From positions 1 through 34,983 of the forward strand of contig CAVANO010000039.1 in assembly GCA_963590165.1 (NCBI GenBank): 34,983 nucleotides of DNA, in the 5' to 3' direction. The notes beneath the pieces are model-generated. The model was not told the DNA's origin and did not search any database. It saw only the letters and a list, made by a program, of their open reading frames with translations. Positions 32,239 to 34,983 of this stretch are shown here, piece by piece; within the stretch, counting starts at the first letter, position 1, and each line of letters begins with the position of its first letter. The position numbers and the translations under genes are program-made. Source of the DNA: UBA11524 sp963590165 (GTDB lineage Bacteria > Bacillota > Clostridia > Christensenellales > Aristaeellaceae).

Positions 32239-33321
32239 ATGAAGAAGAAATCGGTAGGGAAAGCGATTGTTTGCGCGCTTGTTGTGGCGCTGATCTACTT
32301 CCTCGCGTGGCTTGCTGAGAAGAAACTGGGCACCAGCTCCATGTTGGTTACCGTGCTCAAGAAGGGTGCGGTCTATGCGCTGATTGCCGTCTCCATGAAT
32401 CTGCTCAACGGCTTTACGGGTCTGTTCTCGCTCGGTCAGGCAGGCTTCATGCTCGTCGGCGCGTATACGTATGCCATTTTTACGATTCCGATGGCGAAAC
32501 GGCAGGCTGTGTACATGTACTACGCCGGCGGCTGTGTCACGGTAGAGCTGAACTTTATTGTTGCGCTCATTCTGGCAGGCGTTGTTGCGGCGATTTTCGC
32601 GGCGCTGATCGGCATGCCGGTGCTGCGCCTCAAGAGCGACTATCTTGCCATCGCGACGCTGGGTTTTGCTGAGATTATCCGCGCGATTGTGCAGTGGGAT
32701 ACGCTCGGTCCGGTGACGAACGGCTCTAATCTGCTCAAGACGTACCCGACGTTTAACTCGCTGATGCCCGGTAACTCTGTGCTGGTGCCGTTCATTATAG
32801 CCGGGATCTGCATCGGGTTGATTATTCTGCTCATCAACTCCACCTACGGCCGCGCGTTCAAGGCAATCCGCGATGACGAGATTGCGGCCGAGGCCATGGG
32901 CATCAACCTGTTCCACCACAAGCAGATGGCGTTTGTTATCAGCTCGTTCTTTGCGGGCATCGGCGGCGCTCTGCTGGCGATGTATCAAGGCTCGCTGCAG
33001 GCGAATGCGTTCAAGTCCTCCATGACGTATGAAATCCTGCTGATTGTTGTCATCGGCGGCATGGGCAGCGTGTCCGGCAGCGTGTTGGCATCGTTCCTGT
33101 TTATCGCGTGCAGCGAATGGTGGCTGCGTTTCCTCGATGAAGCAACCTTCATCGGTGACTTCCAGGTGCCGCTGCTCGGCTCCGGCTTCCGCATGGTTGT
33201 CTTCTCCATCGTCATCATGATCGTCGTGCTGTTCTTCCGCCGTGGTCTGATGGGTGACCGGGAACTGTGGAACCTGCGCATACCGAAGCGGAAAGCGAAG
33301 AAGGAGGCGAAGGAAGCATGA
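32239..33321 (+). CDS. livM: Branched-chain amino-acid-type ABC transporter permease LivM
   Basis: A 360-residue membrane protein with about nine hydrophobic segments. LivM features are LLNGFTGLFSLGQAGFMLVG, LRLKSDYLAIATLGFAEIIR and the ATPase-contacting loop FKAIRDDEIAAEAMGIN. The start at 32239 follows GAGGTGAGCGG; an upstream in-frame extension overlapping livH was rejected. A short basic tail (PKRKAKKEAKEA) ends the protein. It overlaps livG by 4 bases (ATGA). Confidence 0.95.
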   Translation: MKKKSVGKAIVCALVVALIYFLAWLAEKKLGTSSMLVTVLKKGAVYALIAVSMNLLNGFTGLFSLGQAGFMLVGAYTYAIFTIPMAKRQAVYMYYAGGCVTVELNFIVALILAGVVAAIFAALIGMPVLRLKSDYLAIATLGFAEIIRAIVQWDTLGPVTNGSNLLKTYPTFNSLMPGNSVLVPFIIAGICIGLIILLINSTYGRAFKAIRDDEIAAEAMGINLFHHKQMAFVISSFFAGIGGALLAMYQGSLQANAFKSSMTYEILLIVVIGGMGSVSGSVLASFLFIACSEWWLRFLDEATFIGDFQVPLLGSGFRMVVFSIVIMIVVLFFRRGLMGDRELWNLRIPKRKAKKEAKEA

Positions 33322-34157
33322 GCAACGTCCTGCGCGTTGAAAACGTCACGATGCAGTTCGGCGGCGTTGTCGCGATTAACAACCTGTCCATGGAAGCGAA
33401 CGAGGGCGAGATTGTTGCGCTGATCGGTCCGAACGGCGCCGGCAAGACGACGGCGTTCAACTGCATTACGGGCGTCTACGAGCCCACAAACGGTGCCGTG
33501 TACTTTCAGGATCGCCCCATCGCGGTGAATCATCCGTCCGGCAGAATGAAGCACGAATATGCCGGTCAGAATGCGGACAAGTACACTGGTCAGTACGCCC
33601 ACATGACGCCCGACAAGATCACGAAGCTCGGCATTGCCCGTACGTTTCAGAATATTCGCCTGTTCAAGTCACAGACGGCGTTTGAGAACGTGCTGATTGC
33701 CACGCATCTGCGCCGTACAAGCAATGTGTTCACTGCAACGCTGCACCTGAACTTTCGCGAGGAGGCGGCGATGCGGCGCAAGGCGATGGATTTGCTGGAG
33801 GAGGTCGGGCTTGCTGATCTTGCAAATGAAAAGGCAACCTCGCTGCCCTACGGTAAACAGCGCCGCTTGGAGATTGCGCGTGCGCTGGCGACTGACCCGA
33901 AGCTTCTGCTGCTCGATGAGCCGGCGGCTGGCATGAATCCGCAGGAAACCGAGGAGCTTGGGCAGTTCATCCGGGAAATTAAGGATCGCTTCAACCTGAC
34001 TGTCTTCATGATTGAGCACCATATGAACCTCGTCATGGATATTTCCGACCGCATTTACGTCATTGACTTCGGCAAGCTGATCGCTGAAGGTACACCTGCC
34101 GAGGTTCGCGATAATCCTGCAGTCATTGCCGCATATTTGGGGGTGGATGAGGAATGA
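33318..34157 (+). CDS. livG: Branched-chain amino-acid-type ABC ATPase LivG
   Basis: A 279-residue ABC ATPase. Motifs are Walker A GPNGAGKTT, the LivG hallmark GIARTFQNIRLF, signature-like LPYGKQRRLEIARAL, Walker B LLLLDEPAAGMNP and switch His in MIEHHMNLVM. Between Walker A and the RTFQ motif there is an extra hydrophilic, Tyr-containing stretch of about 25 residues (HPSGRMKHEY to QYAHM) longer than in the E. coli protein. Start and stop both overlap neighbouring genes by 4 bases, so translation is tightly coupled within the operon. Confidence 0.95.
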   Translation: MSNVLRVENVTMQFGGVVAINNLSMEANEGEIVALIGPNGAGKTTAFNCITGVYEPTNGAVYFQDRPIAVNHPSGRMKHEYAGQNADKYTGQYAHMTPDKITKLGIARTFQNIRLFKSQTAFENVLIATHLRRTSNVFTATLHLNFREEAAMRRKAMDLLEEVGLADLANEKATSLPYGKQRRLEIARALATDPKLLLLDEPAAGMNPQETEELGQFIREIKDRFNLTVFMIEHHMNLVMDISDRIYVIDFGKLIAEGTPAEVRDNPAVIAAYLGVDEE

Positions 34158-34867
34158 GCTTGCTGAAGGTCACGGATCTCCATGTCAACTACGGCGGCAT
34201 CGACGCACTCCGCGGCATTTCCTTCGATGTGGAGGAAGGCGAAATCGTCACGCTGATCGGCGCGAACGGCGCAGGCAAGTCTACAACGCTGCGCACCATC
34301 TGCGGTCTTGTTCGCTCGAATGCAGGGCGCATTGTCTATGACGGGCGCGATATCACCAGCATGAACACGCAGCGCATTGTTTCCGAGGGCATTGCGCTTG
34401 TTCCCGAAGGGCGCCGCGTTTTTGACAATCTGACGGTCAAGGAAAACCTGATGATCGGCGCGTATCTGCGCAAGGACAAGAACAGCATCGAGGAGGACAT
34501 CGAGCATGTCTACACGCTGTTCCCGCGCCTGCAGGAGCGCAGCTGGCAGAAGGCAGGTACGCTTTCCGGCGGCGAGCAGCAGATGCTGGCGGTTGGCCGT
34601 GCGATGATGACGCGTCCGCGCATCCTGATGATGGATGAGCCGTCGCTGGGTCTTGCACCGCTGATTGTAAAGGATATTTTCTCTATCATTAAGCAACTGA
34701 ACGAGACCGGCATCACGATCCTGCTGATTGAGCAGAACGCGAATACGGCGCTGCGCTGTGCCCATCACGCGTACGTGCTTGAAACGGGTCGTATCACGAT
34801 GTCCGGCACCGGCGCTGAGCTCCTCGCAGACAAGCGTGTGCAGGATGCCTATCTCGGCGCGAAGTGA
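34154..34867 (+). CDS. livF: Branched-chain amino-acid-type ABC ATPase LivF
   Basis: A 237-residue ABC ATPase, partner of LivG. Motifs are Walker A GANGAGKST, LivF-typical GIALVPEGRRVFDNLTVKEN, signature LSGGEQQMLAVGRAMM, Walker B LMMDEPSLGLAP and the switch region LIEQNANTAL. The length is normal for LivF. It completes the K-H-M-G-F set. A copy of the repeat element begins 17 bases after its stop, and no other terminator is visible before the window ends. Confidence 0.96.
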   Translation: MSLLKVTDLHVNYGGIDALRGISFDVEEGEIVTLIGANGAGKSTTLRTICGLVRSNAGRIVYDGRDITSMNTQRIVSEGIALVPEGRRVFDNLTVKENLMIGAYLRKDKNSIEEDIEHVYTLFPRLQERSWQKAGTLSGGEQQMLAVGRAMMTRPRILMMDEPSLGLAPLIVKDIFSIIKQLNETGITILLIEQNANTALRCAHHAYVLETGRITMSGTGAELLADKRVQDAYLGAK

Positions 34868-34884
34868 CAATTTCAAATGCATAA

Positions 34885-34983
34885 GGCAACACCGCACAAA
34901 TGAGGTGGTACGATGAACAATGAATTTTGTGCCAAAGGCAGACCGGCGAAATAAAGTTTTATTTCGCCGCCGCAGATGGCGCA
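34885..34983 (+). repeat. Partial copy 3 of the TIR-bounded repeat with a different central hairpin
   Basis: The first 50 bases are identical to the left end of the 17830 element. The centre is replaced by an unrelated hairpin (GGCGAAATAAA and TTTATTTCGCC). The sequence GCAGATGGCGCA then returns, as in the complete copy, and the window ends. ATAA precedes the left end, as at the middle copy. It lies in the same orientation as livF. Confidence 0.87.

Noticed and set aside
1..34983. Composite transposon bounded by the inverted repeat copies at the two window ends
   Set aside because: The interior holds ordinary chromosomal genes and no transposase, a third copy lies inside, and copy placement fits dispersed intergenic repeats.

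Overview
The window looks like a chromosomal segment from a high-GC, gut-type Clostridia (Firmicutes). The evidence is Gram-positive-style Shine-Dalgarno sequences, SigA-like promoters with 17-bp spacers, a VanS/OmpR-type two-component system, a Spo0B-like kinase, tandem M42 peptidases, and a glycoside hydrolase family 2 enzyme with beta-glucuronidase signatures. No rRNA, tRNA, phage, CRISPR or transposase gene was recognised. A genus cannot be named from sequence alone.

Layout: (1) 1-2709, minus strand: a short PDZ protein, then an OmpR response regulator and its histidine kinase. (2) 2861-10592, plus strand: a methionine and homocysteine region. It holds a TraX-like membrane protein, a free-standing MetH reactivation domain, a MetH lacking that domain, and MetA with the residue that predicts acetyl-CoA use. 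After an internal promoter come a sirtuin, a nitroreductase-like protein and MetY. Together MetA, MetY and MetH give homoserine -> O-acetylhomoserine -> homocysteine -> methionine. (3) 10759-13796: three adjacent M42 aminopeptidase paralogues. (4) 13869-17829: a polytopic GT-C-like membrane protein, an overlapping 72-aa protein and a lipase-like hydrolase. (5) 18032-22181: DUF1294 protein, RarA, an orphan sensor kinase and a beta-glucuronidase, all tightly spaced or overlapping. (6) 22355-29822: an orphan polar amino-acid binding protein; a minus-strand block (YcxB-like protein, CNNM/CorC-type protein, secreted SH3-repeat protein); then a complete polar amino-acid ABC system. (7) 30064-34867: a complete branched-chain amino-acid type ABC system, LivKHMGF.

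A shared theme is amino-acid economy: peptide breakdown (M42), amino-acid import (two ABC systems plus an extra binding protein) and methionine synthesis.

The most unusual non-coding feature is a repeat with 15-bp terminal inverted repeats (complete at 17830-17993; partial copies at both window ends). Its ends are conserved but the central hairpin differs between copies. Each visible copy lies just 3' of a stop codon and in the same orientation relative to the upstream gene. Other non-coding items are a tandem array of mini-hairpins between the amino-acid binding protein and its permease, and a cluster of TGCAAAAATGC-like motifs before livK.
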